Positions 22,709 through 34,020 are shown, counted from the first letter of the stretch. The stretch is 64,000 nt of DNA from Kingdonia uniflora (GCA_014058105.1 JACGCM010002114.1:2232001-2296000), one strand, 5' to 3'. Program-made: numbers and translations. The notes: generated from the letters alone by a model not told the origin.

Positions 22709-23000
22709 TAACCTTCAAAAAAAAGAAGTTAAATTTGTTAAAATTAACTCAATAAACGCTAGCATAAAAGCGCCAGTAGTGTACAACAAAGGATACGAAA
22801 AGATCGTGTTAAATAAAGTAAAACGCTATGTTGATGGCGTCATTGTTACAAACACATAAGAAACACAAACAATTACAGGGCATGTGCGTTAGTAGTCTAG
22901 CGTTAGTGTTGTACGTCAAATGAGTTTGCGAAAGCGTTGCATGTCAATAGTAATTGAGGTTAAGTGGCGTCCATATGAAGATTAGTTAACGTATATACTT

Positions 23001-24957
23001 TGAAAATCCATTTGGGGGCTCTCATCAACTATGGCAAGGTACTCTACTCTCACTTTGAAAATCTCATCTCTAAGATACAAAAAAGAATTGAAGGTTGACA
23101 GGGTAAGCTATTATCTCAAGGGGGGAAACTCATAATGATAAATCATGTCTTGAACTTCATGCATATACACCTACTAGCCTGCATCAATGTTCCAAAATCT
23201 GTTATTAGTAAACTTGATTGTATGTTCGCAAACTTCTTTTAGGAAAAGTTTGAAGATAGAAACAAAAGACATTGGGTATCATGGGGTGACATATGTTGGC
23301 CTAAAGAAGAAGGGGGTCTAGGCATAAGAAAACTTGAAGATGTAAAACATAGCTTGCTGCTTAAGAAATGTTGGAATGTGCTATACACAAATTCATTATG
23401 GGCTCAGTTTCTCAAAACTAAGTACACTATCAATGGAGATTTTACTAAACTAAGAATAAGCTCTTCTCCTTTGTGGAAAAGCATAAGAGGTTTAATAACA
23501 ACTGTTCAAGCAAACACTGAATGGATACTGGGTGAAGGCAGCTGTAATTTCTGGATGGATGACTGGGCCGGGGAGGGAAGACTAGCAGACTTGATGGACA
23601 TAGACTGCAATCAAGAGATCAGTGTGAAGGAAGTAATTGTAAATGGGGGGAATTGGCATTGGAATAAACTACAGCATATGAACTGTCTGGACAATGGAAA
23701 GCTAGTTTTCTTAACAAGTTTTATATCAATGAGGGACAAGATACACCACTATGGGGTCCTTCTGAAAGTGGAGATTTTATTGTGAAGTCAGCTTGGCAAT
23801 TCTGGAGATGTAACGAGGATGTACAAAGTAGAATTGACTGGATATGGTACAAAATAGGTCCTACTAAAATTCAAGTTTTCAGCTGGAAAGCGTGGAAAAA
23901 GATCATTACAGTGGATGACTTCTTACAGAAAAAGATTCCTTTTGTGTCCAGATGTAACTGCTGCAGTTCAGGTAACACTAAAACTCTGGATCATTTGCTT
24001 GTAAATGGAGAAATAGCTCAACAACTCTGGCAGTTTTTTGCTCATGCCTGTGGAGTACGAAATGTGCCAACTGAAGGTTTTTGGTCAAGACAAGGGGTAT
24101 GGTTGCTAGCAGCAAATAAGTGAACTCAAATGGGCATCATTAAAGGAGTTCTACCTATAGTCATAAGCTGGGAAAAATGGAAAGCTAGGTGCAAGCAGAG
24201 GTTCGAAGGTGAGCTGATGAATGCACAATCCATTGTCATAAAAATATCCAGATGGTTACAGGATATTATGATCAAAACAAAGGTAACACAAAGCTGCAGT
24301 TTTGGTGATACTCTGTCTCTTCAAGTTCTATGAGTACACAAACAAGCAATCAAGCACAGAGTGAGAATAGTTGTGAAGTGGCAAGCACCGTCAGCAGGGT
24401 GGTTTAAATTAAATATTGATGGCTCCTCACTGAGTATAGGATTATCTGGTGCTGGAGGTATCATAAGAGATTCGCATGAAAAGATGGAGTTGGGTTACAG
24501 TGTTGCTCTAGGCAATTGTACAAATATGACAGCTGAGTTATATGGGCTTCTTCATGGCCTAATCCTATGCAAAGAGAATCATTGGTTTCCACTTGTGGTT
24601 GAAATGGATGCTGAGGTAATAATCAACTGGTATAAACATAGAAGCTTGTGTCCCAGCAAGTTTCAAGCAATATGGAAGATGATTTTACAGCTTAGCGAGG
24701 AGCTACATATCATCATGGTGCATACATACAAGGAGTGTAATGGTTCAGCAGATGGATTTTCCAAGTTGGGCAGTGCACAACATCTTCTCTTTTGGTCTGT
24801 TGTCTCTTTACCTAGAAACATTTTCTTAAAAAATTAGGGGTTGCTGCTATTAGACAGTGATGTTTAACTACTGATATGAGATTTAGGCTTTATGTCCGCC
24901 TCTTGTTTTATATCTCTTCATATATAAAAACCATATTTGCTCAAAAAAAAAAAAAAA
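23001..24957 (+). mobile_element. 5'-truncated LINE nested in composite repeat copy B
   Basis: The insertion is defined by comparison with copy A: ATATATACTT|CAGTGTC is uninterrupted there at about 4732-4748. The insert ends in a 15-base poly(A) (24943-24957). The only possible target duplication is ACTT (22997-23000 and 24957-24960), unusually short for a LINE. It carries the C-terminal part of ORF2. 23100-23785 has RT-downstream motifs (HWVSWGDICWPKEEGGLGIR, ILGEGSCNFWMDDW). 23782-24123 is the zinc-binding region (CNCCSSGNTKTLDHLL, normally with a following C). 24361-24837 is RNase H. Frames are broken. Confidence 0.92.
24361..24837 (+). pseudogene. LINE RNase H domain with its acidic residues kept
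   Basis: 158 codons open from KWQAPSAGWFKLNIDGSS to the end. The acidic residues expected for RNase H are present: D in NIDGSS, E in TAELYGLLHG, D in VVEMDAEVII and D in ECNGSADGFSK. It is separated by stops from the rest of ORF2, so it is part of a dead element, but this domain is the best preserved of the LINE pieces in the window. Confidence 0.85.
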
Positions 24958-25040
24958 CTTCAGCGTCACACAACAGGGGGAAGAAGATAAAATTTTAAGA
25001 CCAACGCAACGAACGCTAGGTTAACAACGTTAGCTACAAA

Positions 25041-26127
25041 CAATTTTTTTTCTCGAAATGTTCAGTATTCCGATTTTTTCGGATTCGGATCCATTTTCAT
25101 TTTTTCGGAAATAAAAAATAAAAAATCGGATCGGAACGGAACGGATTTTCCGTTTCCGAAAAAATCTCCGATCCGATCTGATCTGATCCGAAAACAGACC
25201 TACTTTCTATGATGCAAGATGTGATTCAATTGATATTCCATACCCTAGCCCAAAACCAATTTGATATTATACTATTTCCAACCGTTAAGCCTGTCTACTG
25301 TCCATCTTTGGTTGCCACCACACTCTAGATAAGAAGATAAAAACTTCTTGGAGAAGAACTCTCTCTCTCAATTTGAAAACCAAGGTACTACTGTTTCTTT
25401 ATATTTCATTTCTTTGATGTAATTCTGTGTGTTTGCTAATAATTTGTACAATTTGCAACTCAACAACAACAACTATATTAAAGTTTGATAAATACTTTGA
25501 AATAGTACAAGAGTGTGCTTAAGAGTGATGTATTTGGTTTGTAGAAAAGGAAACCATTTTGGCTATCAAATTAATGTCTCAAAATAAAGCTTAATCTCCA
25601 ATAGTAAGTTATTTTTTCATTTGAGAAATGTTTAGAGTAGAGATGATTTATGGATTAAGGTAATATGGAGTGGTTCAATTTTAGAGAGTAAAAATTTTGA
25701 TTAAGAGAATTTAGATCAAAGAAATGTAGCGAGATAATGTATGGATAATATTTTAACAAAGTGAGAAAATTTGGGCTAAGTGAAGAAAGGGCTTGGGGGA
25801 TTTAGCTTGAGAAAATTTAGATATAAAGAATATGGAGTTATGGAGATAATGTATTATATTGTAATATTCATTAATGGAGATCATCAGACTCATCATATTA
25901 AACATTTTTCATTCGGCAACAGGGAGATAAATGCGGACATCATTGGTTGGTCATCGCTGGTATTTTCTGGTCCTGTAACTCATCCAAATTTTGGTGTACA
26001 AACACTCACCTCGACTCGTTTTAATTTCAGCTATTCAGAGACTTGGAAAGGTTTGATCAGCTGAAGGTTCTCTCTTCCTATCTCGTCTTCCTTCAAATCC
26101 TTAGTGTTGAAATTCTCCTTATCTTCA
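25041..26127. other. Upstream region of the FZL-like gene
   Basis: 25065-25200 is a low-complexity tract of TTCGGA/TCCGAA words (see the separate entry). The rest is AT-rich. A frame at 25780-26064 has no known motif. 26065-26127 is pyrimidine-rich and would be the leader of the FZL-like gene. No clear TATA box was identified. Confidence 0.45.
25065..25200. repeat. CGGA/TCCG low-complexity foldback tract
   Basis: Words such as TTCGGATTCGGATCC, ATCGGATCGGAACGG and, inverted, CCGATCCGATCTGATC fill 130 bases, with A/T runs between them. The two halves are partly complementary (GGATCGGA against TCCGATCC). Origin unknown. Confidence 0.6.
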
Positions 26128-28119
26128 ATGGTCTCACTGCTCTCTTACTCCACGCCTATTCACCTCTCCAAGTTTCCTTCCATCTGCAACACCATCCACA
26201 CTTCAACCTTTCAACACCGTGATACCAAATCCATACTCCAAAATACCTATGTCCATCATTCCATCAATGCGCTTGGTACGAATTCGTTCGAGTCAAAGCA
26301 GCAGTTTAGAACATTGTTTCCAGGTGAATTTCAAACCTTGGAGGATAAAGAAAAATTATTTATAGAAACTGAGCGAATGGTTTTACTAGAGGCGATTTCT
26401 GTTATCCGCAAAGCTGCACCACAAATGGAAGAGGAAATTTTACTTCTCAATGATGCTACTTCTAAACTTGATGAACCATTTTTGGTGGTTATAGTGGGGG
26501 AATTTAACTCTGGTAAATCAACTTTTATCAATGCTCTCCTTGGAAGGAATTACCTTAAAGAAGGTGTTATTCCAACAACTAATGAGATCACTTTATTGCA
26601 ATATTCCAATGACAAGGAACATTGTGAAAGGCGTCCTGATGGTCAATTTATATGTTATTTACCTGCCCCAATTCTCAAGGAAATGAATCTTGTTGATACT
26701 CCAGGTATTAACGTAGTTCTCCAAAGACAGCAACGCCTTACTGAAGACTTTGTTCCCCGTGCAGATTTGCTTCTTTTTGTAATTTCTGCTGACCGGCCCC
26801 TTACTGAAAGCGAGGTTGTTTTTGTTCGATACGTTCAACAGTGGAGGAAAAAAATTGTGTTTGTATTAAACAAATCTGATATCTATCGCAATACCTCTGA
26901 GCTTGAGGAAGCCATTGCATTCATCAAAGAAAATACGCAGAAATTGCTGAACTCTGAGCATGTACTGTTATATCCTTTATCTGCACGATTAGCAATTGAA
27001 GGAAAACTTTCTAGTAAAGCGGAAGACGTTGAAGATAATCATTCTGGTTATGATGGATTCAATCAACTCGAAGAATTCCTATTTAGCTTTTTAGATAGAT
27101 CAACAGATAGAGGAATGGAAAGAATGAAACTTAAGGTTGGAACACCAATTGAAATCGCCGACCGAATAGTTGCTGCTTGCCAAAAACTTGTGAAGAAAGA
27201 TATTGAGTCTGCTAATCAGGATTTAATCTCGGTTAAGAATATAGCCAGTGATGTGGAGAAATATGCCATGAATATGGAGAGTGAGCGCATCATGTCTTGG
27301 AGAAGACAAACCTTGTCACTGATTGATGCTGCAGAAGCTCGTGTTGTGAGGCTGGTAGAATCTACTCTTCGATTATCAAATCTTGATCTCGTTGTTTCTT
27401 ATGTTTTCAAAGGAGAAGCAACCGTTGGTTTGATGCCTGCTACCTCAATTGTCCAAAATGACATACTTTGTTCAGCACACTCTGATGTACAAAAACTGCT
27501 CAAGGAATATTTTGAATGGTTAAATTTGAACAATGCACGGGAAGGGAGGCTCTACAAGGAAACCATAGAGAAAAGATGGCCTTCATTGGCAACTGGATTA
27601 GTGCACTCGAGAACTGATGAGGAGGCTCTGATGAAAAAAGAGCAGTTTAGTATTAAAGAAATTGAGATTTTTAGTGCTACTGCTGCTGCGAAACTTTTCG
27701 AGCAAGAAATTCGCCAAGTTTTCTTTGAAACTTTTGGTGGACTAGGAGCTGCTGGTCTTTCAGCTTCTCTTCTAACGTCTTTGCTACCAACTACATTGGA
27801 AGATCTTCTTGCTTTAGGTCTTTGTTCTACTGGAGGTTTTATAGCTATATCAAAGTTCCCAACTCGTCGAAAGGAGATGATAGAAAAGGTGAAAAGGACC
27901 GCCGGTGCCTTGTCGCGTGAACTCGAGGATGCAATGCAGAAGGATCTCTCAGAAGCAATGGAAAATCTGGAAAGTTACGTTAAGCTCATTAGCAAGCCTT
28001 ATCAGGATGCAACACATGAAAGGCTAGACAGATTGTTGGAGCTGCAGAAGGAATTAACAAGTGTTGAGGAAAAACTGCAAGGATTAAAAAATCAAATACA
28101 AAACCTGCATTTATCCTGA
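26128..28119 (+). CDS. FZL: FZL-like chloroplast dynamin GTPase, intronless (probable retrogene)
   Basis: One open frame of 663 codons from ATG 26128. An upstream in-frame GTG at 26104 is not a likely start. Residues about 1-70 are Ser/Thr/His-rich and look like a plastid transit peptide (MVSLLSYSTPIHLSKF). The dynamin-type GTPase follows: G1 GEFNSGKST at 124-132, G3 DTPG at 190-193, G4 NKSD at 248-251, then SAR. The C-terminal part has the paired hydrophobic segments of fuzzy-onions-like proteins (LGAAGLSASLLTSLLP, LLALGLCSTGGFIAI) and ends in a coiled coil. FZL remodels thylakoid membranes. Known plant FZL is about 900 residues, with a thiamin-phosphate-synthase-like domain between transit peptide and GTPase; here the two are joined directly. 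No introns are present. An A-rich tract lies 180 bases after the stop (28301-28316). No stops or shifts, so it may be functional. Confidence 0.9.
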   Translation: MVSLLSYSTPIHLSKFPSICNTIHTSTFQHRDTKSILQNTYVHHSINALGTNSFESKQQFRTLFPGEFQTLEDKEKLFIETERMVLLEAISVIRKAAPQMEEEILLLNDATSKLDEPFLVVIVGEFNSGKSTFINALLGRNYLKEGVIPTTNEITLLQYSNDKEHCERRPDGQFICYLPAPILKEMNLVDTPGINVVLQRQQRLTEDFVPRADLLLFVISADRPLTESEVVFVRYVQQWRKKIVFVLNKSDIYRNTSELEEAIAFIKENTQKLLNSEHVLLYPLSARLAIEGKLSSKAEDVEDNHSGYDGFNQLEEFLFSFLDRSTDRGMERMKLKVGTPIEIADRIVAACQKLVKKDIESANQDLISVKNIASDVEKYAMNMESERIMSWRRQTLSLIDAAEARVVRLVESTLRLSNLDLVVSYVFKGEATVGLMPATSIVQNDILCSAHSDVQKLLKEYFEWLNLNNAREGRLYKETIEKRWPSLATGLVHSRTDEEALMKKEQFSIKEIEIFSATAAAKLFEQEIRQVFFETFGGLGAAGLSASLLTSLLPTTLEDLLALGLCSTGGFIAISKFPTRRKEMIEKVKRTAGALSRELEDAMQKDLSEAMENLESYVKLISKPYQDATHERLDRLLELQKELTSVEEKLQGLKNQIQNLHLS

Positions 28120-29031
28120 AATAGCTATATAACCTCTAGAGATCGATTTTGAGAATTCCCTCTGGCTAATTTTAATGGATGTGGTGCCATTAATCTTAGT
28201 AGCGGGGATATTGTAAGGGCAATATATTGTAAAAGAGCTCTGGCTCTGTAAAGTAATACATATTATATATATCCAATTGGATCACAAATATGTTTTCTTC
28301 AAAAGGAAAAAAAAAATTGTGCTATCTTCTTTTGTGAATCTTTTGCTTTGCTGCCTTTCATGTGATTTTCTTAGCAGATGATCACAGAGGTGCATGGTTT
28401 GTATTCATTGTTGCTTGCAAGGTCACGACATCAGCATTTGGTTTCTAAAGAGGAATTGGCTGCAAAACAACCTCAATAAGAGCATGTTCAATCTGATAAG
28501 GCTTCTACCTGGAAGATACGCAGTGATGTTAATACACAGTACAAGGTGAGAATCTCTGGACAAAATTTGGTATGTCTTCTGATTACTATGGTAAAAGAAA
28601 GTGAGATAAGAAAGAGGAGCAAATGTTGATGGGAAAGTCACTGCAGCTGAAGTTCATGCGAGGAATAACACCAATGGTGGTATCGCGGGGATGGTGCATA
28701 ATAATAAGGCTGATTCTCCAGGAATAAATAGAGTTGTGTCGTGTTTACTGGAGTCCCCTCTTATCAGAGGGGTTAGGGGCGGATTGTGAAAATAATCTAA
28801 ATCTGTTTCTGATGATTTCGGTTCAGAGGGTGCTACATGCGGTAATATATGTAGTTAAAGAAGATTTGCTATTGTTGCAGGTATGTTATGATTCCTTTCC
28901 TTAATGGTTGCTCAGCTCTCAGATGTATCTTCAGAGACAGTTTTTCTTGCAATTTCTCTTGATGATTACTTGAGAAATTTGAAGCCTTTCTTCTGATTGA
29001 TCTTTCAAGGATATGCTATACCAAGAGGTAT
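28120..29031. other. 3' flank of the FZL-like gene
   Basis: 28120-28316 looks like a 3' UTR ending in AAAAGGAAAAAAAAAA, possibly the tail of a retrocopy. No target duplication was identified. 28317-29031 holds no gene I can recognise. Confidence 0.45.
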
Positions 29032-29036
29032 GATTA

Positions 29037-29221
29037 TGATAGATCATACCTCGTGGGTCGTCTACCCACGAGGCCACATACCTTCTACTTTAGCTATATA
29101 TTGATGTTAGGAGCCTACTAGTTGTTCAGTTCTCTTGTTTTGAGTTGAGGAGAAAACTCTAAGAAACCCTAGAATTACAATAAGAGATAATTTGTTGCTT
29201 CCGTAGTCGTAGTAACTAACA
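29037..29221 (+). repeat. gypsy 5' LTR
   Basis: Starts TGATAGATCATACC and ends AGTAACTAACA. Near its start is the hairpin CCTCGTGGGT-CGTCT-ACCCACGAGG (10-bp stem, 5-base loop). The body is followed directly by the primer-binding site. Confidence 0.93.
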
Positions 29222-29224
29222 ACT

Positions 29225-29237
29225 TGGTATCAGAGCC
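29225..29237 (+). other. tRNA-iMet primer-binding site
   Basis: TGGTATCAGAGCC lies three bases after the 5' LTR and matches the 3' end complement of initiator tRNA-Met, the usual primer of plant copia and many gypsy elements. Confidence 0.93.
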
Positions 29238-30462
29238 ATGAGCGAACCTAGGTTTGCCTTCTATGTGCGTGCGCTTGAGATAACAAGGTTGGAGGCAGGA
29301 GTTGTGACGGAAGATTCAAAGAAATTCGTTGGAGATGGCTGGGAGATAAACACCTCGAAGAGACGACGGAGAGAGAGGGTCACCGTGCGATTGATCTAGT
29401 AGGTATGAAAGATGGAGACATGTCAGAGAGTTCTCGATCAAAAGGCAACACAGGGCTGTGACTTTGATGTGAGGAGTTCACGCGATCAACGATTTCAATC
29501 ATCAGGAATCCCAACCGAAGAAGACCAACCCTAATCCTAAACCCTTGCCGAGAATTCGATAAATGACGGGAGAAGAGCGAAATCACGATCGAGAAAAACC
29601 AAAATTTTTGTGAAGAAGACGAAGGCATGCCTTCATGCCAGGGCACATGCATGCCACAACAAACACACGCCAAGGCACCTGGCGGGGCATGTCCATGGCA
29701 AGACATGATACGGGTCAAGAGGCAGGCACAACCAACACACACAAAGGCAGGGGCACATGGCAGGGTATGTCATAGACTGGCACATGCATTCCCCTGCAAC
29801 AGCTTACGCTGAGTTTATCCCACATAGACGGCAAGGCAGGGTAGGGAATGCCATCGACTGGCACAGGCATGCCATTGCAGCAGCCTATACTACGTTATAC
29901 CCACGAGGAAAGAAAAAGATGAGAGTCGTGGGCCAACGACCCCAATCTGGGTACACCACAACTGCCTTTAGTCACCGAACCAACAAAAGGAGGGAGGGTA
30001 CAAGAGAAGGCGATCATATTGGACTCTTTACCACACCAGCGTGTGAAGCAGGGAGTACCACATGGAGCAATCACATTGTGTGGGTCATTGGTAAAGGGCG
30101 ATGATAGTAACCAAGGAACCAACGAGTATTGGAAGAAACATGCGATTTTTCACACGCGAGTAGAAGCTCAGGAGAAGGGGTTGGAAACAATTATCGACGG
30201 TGGATAAACTACGGCTCAACCTCGTACACCATCCCAAGGTTACTAAATTGAGCTGGCTATAGACGGGCAGGAAACAAGGGGAGATTTCAGTACTATATCG
30301 TGCGCGTGTGAAGATAAAAATGGGAAAGTATAAGGAATCCATATCATGTATTGTTATCAAGATGGATGTCTATCATTTACTATTAGGTGGGCCATGGCAG
30401 TGGGAGAGGAATACAATGCATATTACGCGTCCTAATGTATATGTCTTCATGTGTGTGTGTGT

Positions 30463-30485
30463 GGGGGGGGGGGGGGGGGGGGGGG
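30463..30485 (+). repeat. (GT)n followed by 23 G
   Basis: A (GT) run at about 30450-30462 is followed by 23 consecutive G. It lies in the decayed region between gag and pol of the gypsy element. Length in the assembly may be unreliable. Confidence 0.9.
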
Positions 30486-30579
30486 TATTCCACAGAGATG
30501 GATAGGTCTACTGCCAGAAGAGCCTTCAATTTGTAAGACCAATAGCTTCCTAACAAAAGGCAGGAGACATGGAACTGCT

Positions 30580-32713
30580 TACACCATGGTTTGTGCGATG
30601 TCTACCGCCCCTACTTCAGTATTTGAGGAGTTACAAGCCCTTCTTGATAGGTTTCCCGACGTCTGTGAAGAGTCGGATCCCCCAGAGTTACCTTTATTGC
30701 AAGATATTCAACATAGTATTGATTTGATTTCAGGGGCGCCTTTGCCTAATTTGCCCCATTATCGTATGGCCCCCGCAGAGCATGCAGAGTTACAGAGACA
30801 GGTTGCTGAGTTATGTGCCAAAGGGGTTATGAGGGAAAGCATGTCACCAATAGCAGTTCCAGCACTCTTAGTCCCCAAGAAGGACGAGAGTTACCATATG
30901 TGTATTGATTGTCGGGCAGTTAACAAAATCACGATGAAGTACAGATTTTCCATTCCTCGATTCGAGGATATTATAGATCTAGATGATCTATATGGCGTTC
31001 GGTTCTTCTCTAAGTTAGATCTTAAAAGCAGATACCACCTGATTCTCATGCGACCAAGGGATGAGTGAAAGACAATTTTTAAGACCAAAGACGGTCTATA
31101 TGAGTGGTCAGTGATGCCTTTTGGATTATCTAACGCACCGTCCACATTTATGAGATTGATGACCGAGGTACTACGAGACTGTATCACAAAGAGGTTTACG
31201 GTTGTTTACTTCGATGATATCCTTATGCACAGCCGCACCAAGGAAGTGTTGAGAATCCGAGTTAGCTACTCTCTTCCTCTCGTCAAGAACGATTACGCGG
31301 AAACACCAATATAAAAGAATAAACAAGAATCAAGCAAAAACAATAAGACACACAAAAGTTCCAGAGGATGGAAGTGGAAAATCCTTTCGGATAAAAAACC
31401 ACTCCCGAGCAATTCACTATGTAAATCAAACAGGTTACAATGATCTCTCAAAGGTTTCTCAAAGCTTAATGATGGAGTCTCTCAAACCTTAAAGCTTCTT
31501 TAAGATTAAACTCTCACAAGACGGTTAATACAATAACCTAGCACCCCTTTATATAATAGAGGGTTCACACCAAGACTAGAAACTTCTAATTTACGTGGGT
31601 ACAGATCTCGAGGGAAAATCCTACGTCTCACAATCAAACTTCTAAATCGGAGAGAACTTCTAAAAAAAGTTAAACGCCAATCTCGTTCGAACGAGTCACA
31701 AAGCCGTTCGAACGACTTTGTCCTTCTGGGCCAAATTCCAGCAAGCTTGACTCTTCGTTCGAACGGACAACAATATCGTTCGAACAAATCTAACCAGTTT
31801 CCAGTCTTGACTAAACATAGCTTCGAGTTCATACCTTAACAGGAAGAACATCTTATTCATGTAGATAGAGTTTTAGAGGCCCTACGTCAGCACCGGTTAT
31901 TTCTTCAGTTAAAGAAGTGTTATTTCCTCGTCGATGTAGTACGGTTTTTGGGGTATATTATTTCGTTTGAAGGGATCAAGGTAGATACAATCAGAAATTG
32001 GCTAATTCCTACCACAACGACATAGGTACAGAGTTTTCATGGGTTGGCTACGTTCTACAGACAATTCATAGATGGATTTAACAGTATTATGGCACCGATC
32101 ATGTCACTCATGGGAAATGTGCCTTTTGAGTGAACTTCTAAGGCTGAAGAGGTATTTCGTATGATCAAACAAAAGCTTACCACATCTCCTGTTCTTGCAT
32201 TACCAGATTTTTTGCGGTCAGTTTTCGAGGTTACTACAGACCCATGTAAGATTGGGATTGGTGCTACGCTGTCACAGTCTGGGAGGTCAGTGGCTTATTT
32301 TAGTGAGAAGTTATCTGGAGCACAGTTGAACTACAATACGTACGACATCGAGTTACTAGTGGTAGTGCGGTCTTTACGCCATTGGCGACATTATTTGGTT
32401 CATCGGGAGTTCGTTATCCATTCCAATCATGACGCGCTACGCCATATGCATAGTCAGCAAAGGACGTCGACAGACAGGCAGGCCAAGTGGTTCAGTTACT
32501 TCCAAAGTTTTGATTTTCACATTCAGCACATCAAGGGTAAGGAAAATAGGTTTGTTGACAAGATCAACAGGACAACTCATTTCTTGGTCACACTACGCTC
32601 CTCTGTATTTGGGTTTTCTGTGTTACGTGCCTTATACCCTTCTAATGAGTATTTTGGGTCTATTTACGAGACATGTGACCAACACCAGGGTTATCATGAG
32701 GATTGCATTATTT
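30580..32713 (+). pseudogene. gypsy RT and RNase H, split by a solo LTR
   Basis: The RT part reads FPDVCEESDPPELPLLQDIQH, HMCIDCRAVNKITMKYRFS, FSKLDLKSRYH, then [14 protein letters not shown] and the catalytic [11 protein letters not shown] near 31200-31235. The solo LTR at 31247-31841 interrupts it. RT resumes with HVDRVLEALRQH and FLGYIIS. RNase H follows at 32161-32580 (FEVTTDPCKIGIGATLSQ with D, ELLVVVRSLRHWRHYL with E); the third acidic site reads SNHDAL instead of the usual TDH. Stops at about 31066 and 32130 and a loss of homology after 32580 make it inactive. Confidence 0.88.
31247..31841 (-). mobile_element. Solo LTR (595 bp) inside the gypsy RT, TSD GGAAG
   Basis: On the plus strand it runs TGTTGAGAATCC ... 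CATACCTTAACA, with TG/CA ends. It is flanked by GGAAG at 31242-31246 and 31842-31846. Removing it and one TSD rejoins the gypsy coding sequence (SRTKE with EHLIHVD). The functional orientation is minus: TATATAAAGGGG near 31553-31541, with GTTCGAACGA-type palindromes upstream in U3 (31680-31795). Related sequence is at 5163-5530. Confidence 0.93.
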
Positions 32714-32960
32714 AGGACGGGTACTTATTTAAGGGTACCGCTCTTTGTGTCCCGAGTTCTTCTATGCAAGAATGACTTATTGCAGATATCCATATGTTGG
32801 TGGTCTTGGATGACATTTCGGAGTAGTCAAGACCATGGCCCTTATGCGAGAGCGGTACTTCTGGAATACTATGCGCAAGGATGTTAATGTTTTTATCCGG
32901 TGATGTTATTCATGTGCAACGGCTAAAGGGAGAGAGAAATACATTGGTCTTTACACGCCT

Positions 32961-34020
32961 TTGTCGATTCCTTCTAGCCCTTCGAAAGATGTTTCGATGA
33001 ACTTTGTCACTGGGTTGCCAAAGACACACGGTTTCGACTCTGTCTTTGTGGTTGTTGATCAATTTTTAAAAATGGCACATTTTATACCCTGCACTAAGAC
33101 GAAAGATGCGGCTCACATGGCTCGACTGTTCTTCAAGAAGGTGTTGCATTTACATGGAGTTCCGTAGTCAATTACTTCCGATAGGGATCGACGGTTTACA
33201 GGGCATTTCTGGAAGACATTATGGAGACTTTTACTCTGTAAGCTGTGTTTTTCCACAGCTTTTCACCCTCAGACAGATGGACAGACAAAGGTAATTAACC
33301 GGAGTTTGGGTGATCTACTATGGTGTATTAGGGGGGTAGGCCTACGGAGATTTTGCACTTTCACAGGTCGAGTTCGCCTTCAATAGTTTTGTCAACAGTT
33401 CGACGGGACTGTCTCCTTTTTAGATCGTGACGGGTTACTCTTTAGATTTGGCGTTGGATTTAACACTTATTCCCTAGTTAGTACCTACTTCGGACTGTGC
33501 GGCAGAGTTTACTGAGTTCATTCGGGCGATACATGAGGAGGTTCAACGATATTTAGCTGATCTTTACGCAGGGGTAAATGAGAGGGTGGATCGGCATAGG
33601 CGTGAGGCTATCTTTTCACTTAGAGATCGGGTTATGCTCTATATATAAAATGAGCGTCGCACAAGAGTGGCATTTAAGCTTCTCTTGAGTAAATCAAGGC
33701 CTTATCGCATCATTCGGGGCTATGGGGCAAATGTTTATGAACTTGACATTCCTAGAGCGTGATCTCATGTTGTTAACGTCAAACTTTTGACTCAATTATA
33801 TGGGGACATTGAAGCACAACCAGTGACACCTACAACTGATGTTGCAATGACTAATGAGATTGATGAGATATTGATAGCCGTTTAGACGCCGCAAGTTATA
33901 TTGAGTTTTTGGTGCGATGGGTTGGTCGTACAGAGTAGGAGGATTCATGGATTTCGGGGAAATCTTTCGCACAGATAGACCCGACATTTTACGATGATTA
34001 AATGCGGCTACGGAATTCGC
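32961..34020 (+). pseudogene. gypsy integrase and chromodomain-like end
   Basis: Integrase motifs are D in [15 protein letters not shown] (33050-33090) and D in SITSDRDRRFTGHFW, read across a stop at 33165-33167. The C-terminal region has RHRREAIFSLRDRV-like and FKLLLSKSRPYRIIRGYGANVYELDIP sequence (33600-33765). At 33850-33990 the reading FLVRWVGRT and EDSWISGKSFAQIDPTF resembles a chromodomain. Several stops. Confidence 0.8.

Larger units (their letters stand above)
21256..25040. repeat. Composite dispersed repeat, copy B, with nested LINE
   Basis: Matches copy A (3211-4822) across 21256-23000 and again 24958-25040; the part between is a LINE insertion. The polypurine-like tract and TGTAGGGACC start of copy A are deleted here (near 21735). 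The gag-like start is equally broken. The 57-bp unit present once in copy A is present five times (22421-22708). The two copies are direct repeats about 18 kb apart. Confidence 0.88.

Noticed and set aside
3211..25040. Idea that composite repeat copies A and B are the two LTRs of one giant 21 kb element
   Set aside because: Homology extends past the LTR-like part on both sides, and unrelated complete elements lie between; they fit dispersed copies better.
25780..26064. 94-codon frame upstream of the FZL-like gene
   Set aside because: Composition like translated AT-rich noncoding DNA; no motif, no continuation into the gene.
29627..30207. Frames in the gypsy gag region (His/Met/Gln-rich)
   Set aside because: Arise from GGCATGCC and GGCACATGGC repeats in decayed gag; frames overlap on both strands and lack gag motifs.
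32429..32887. 152-codon alternative frame over gypsy RNase H
   Set aside because: Shadow of the true RNase H frame; translation lacks any domain sense.
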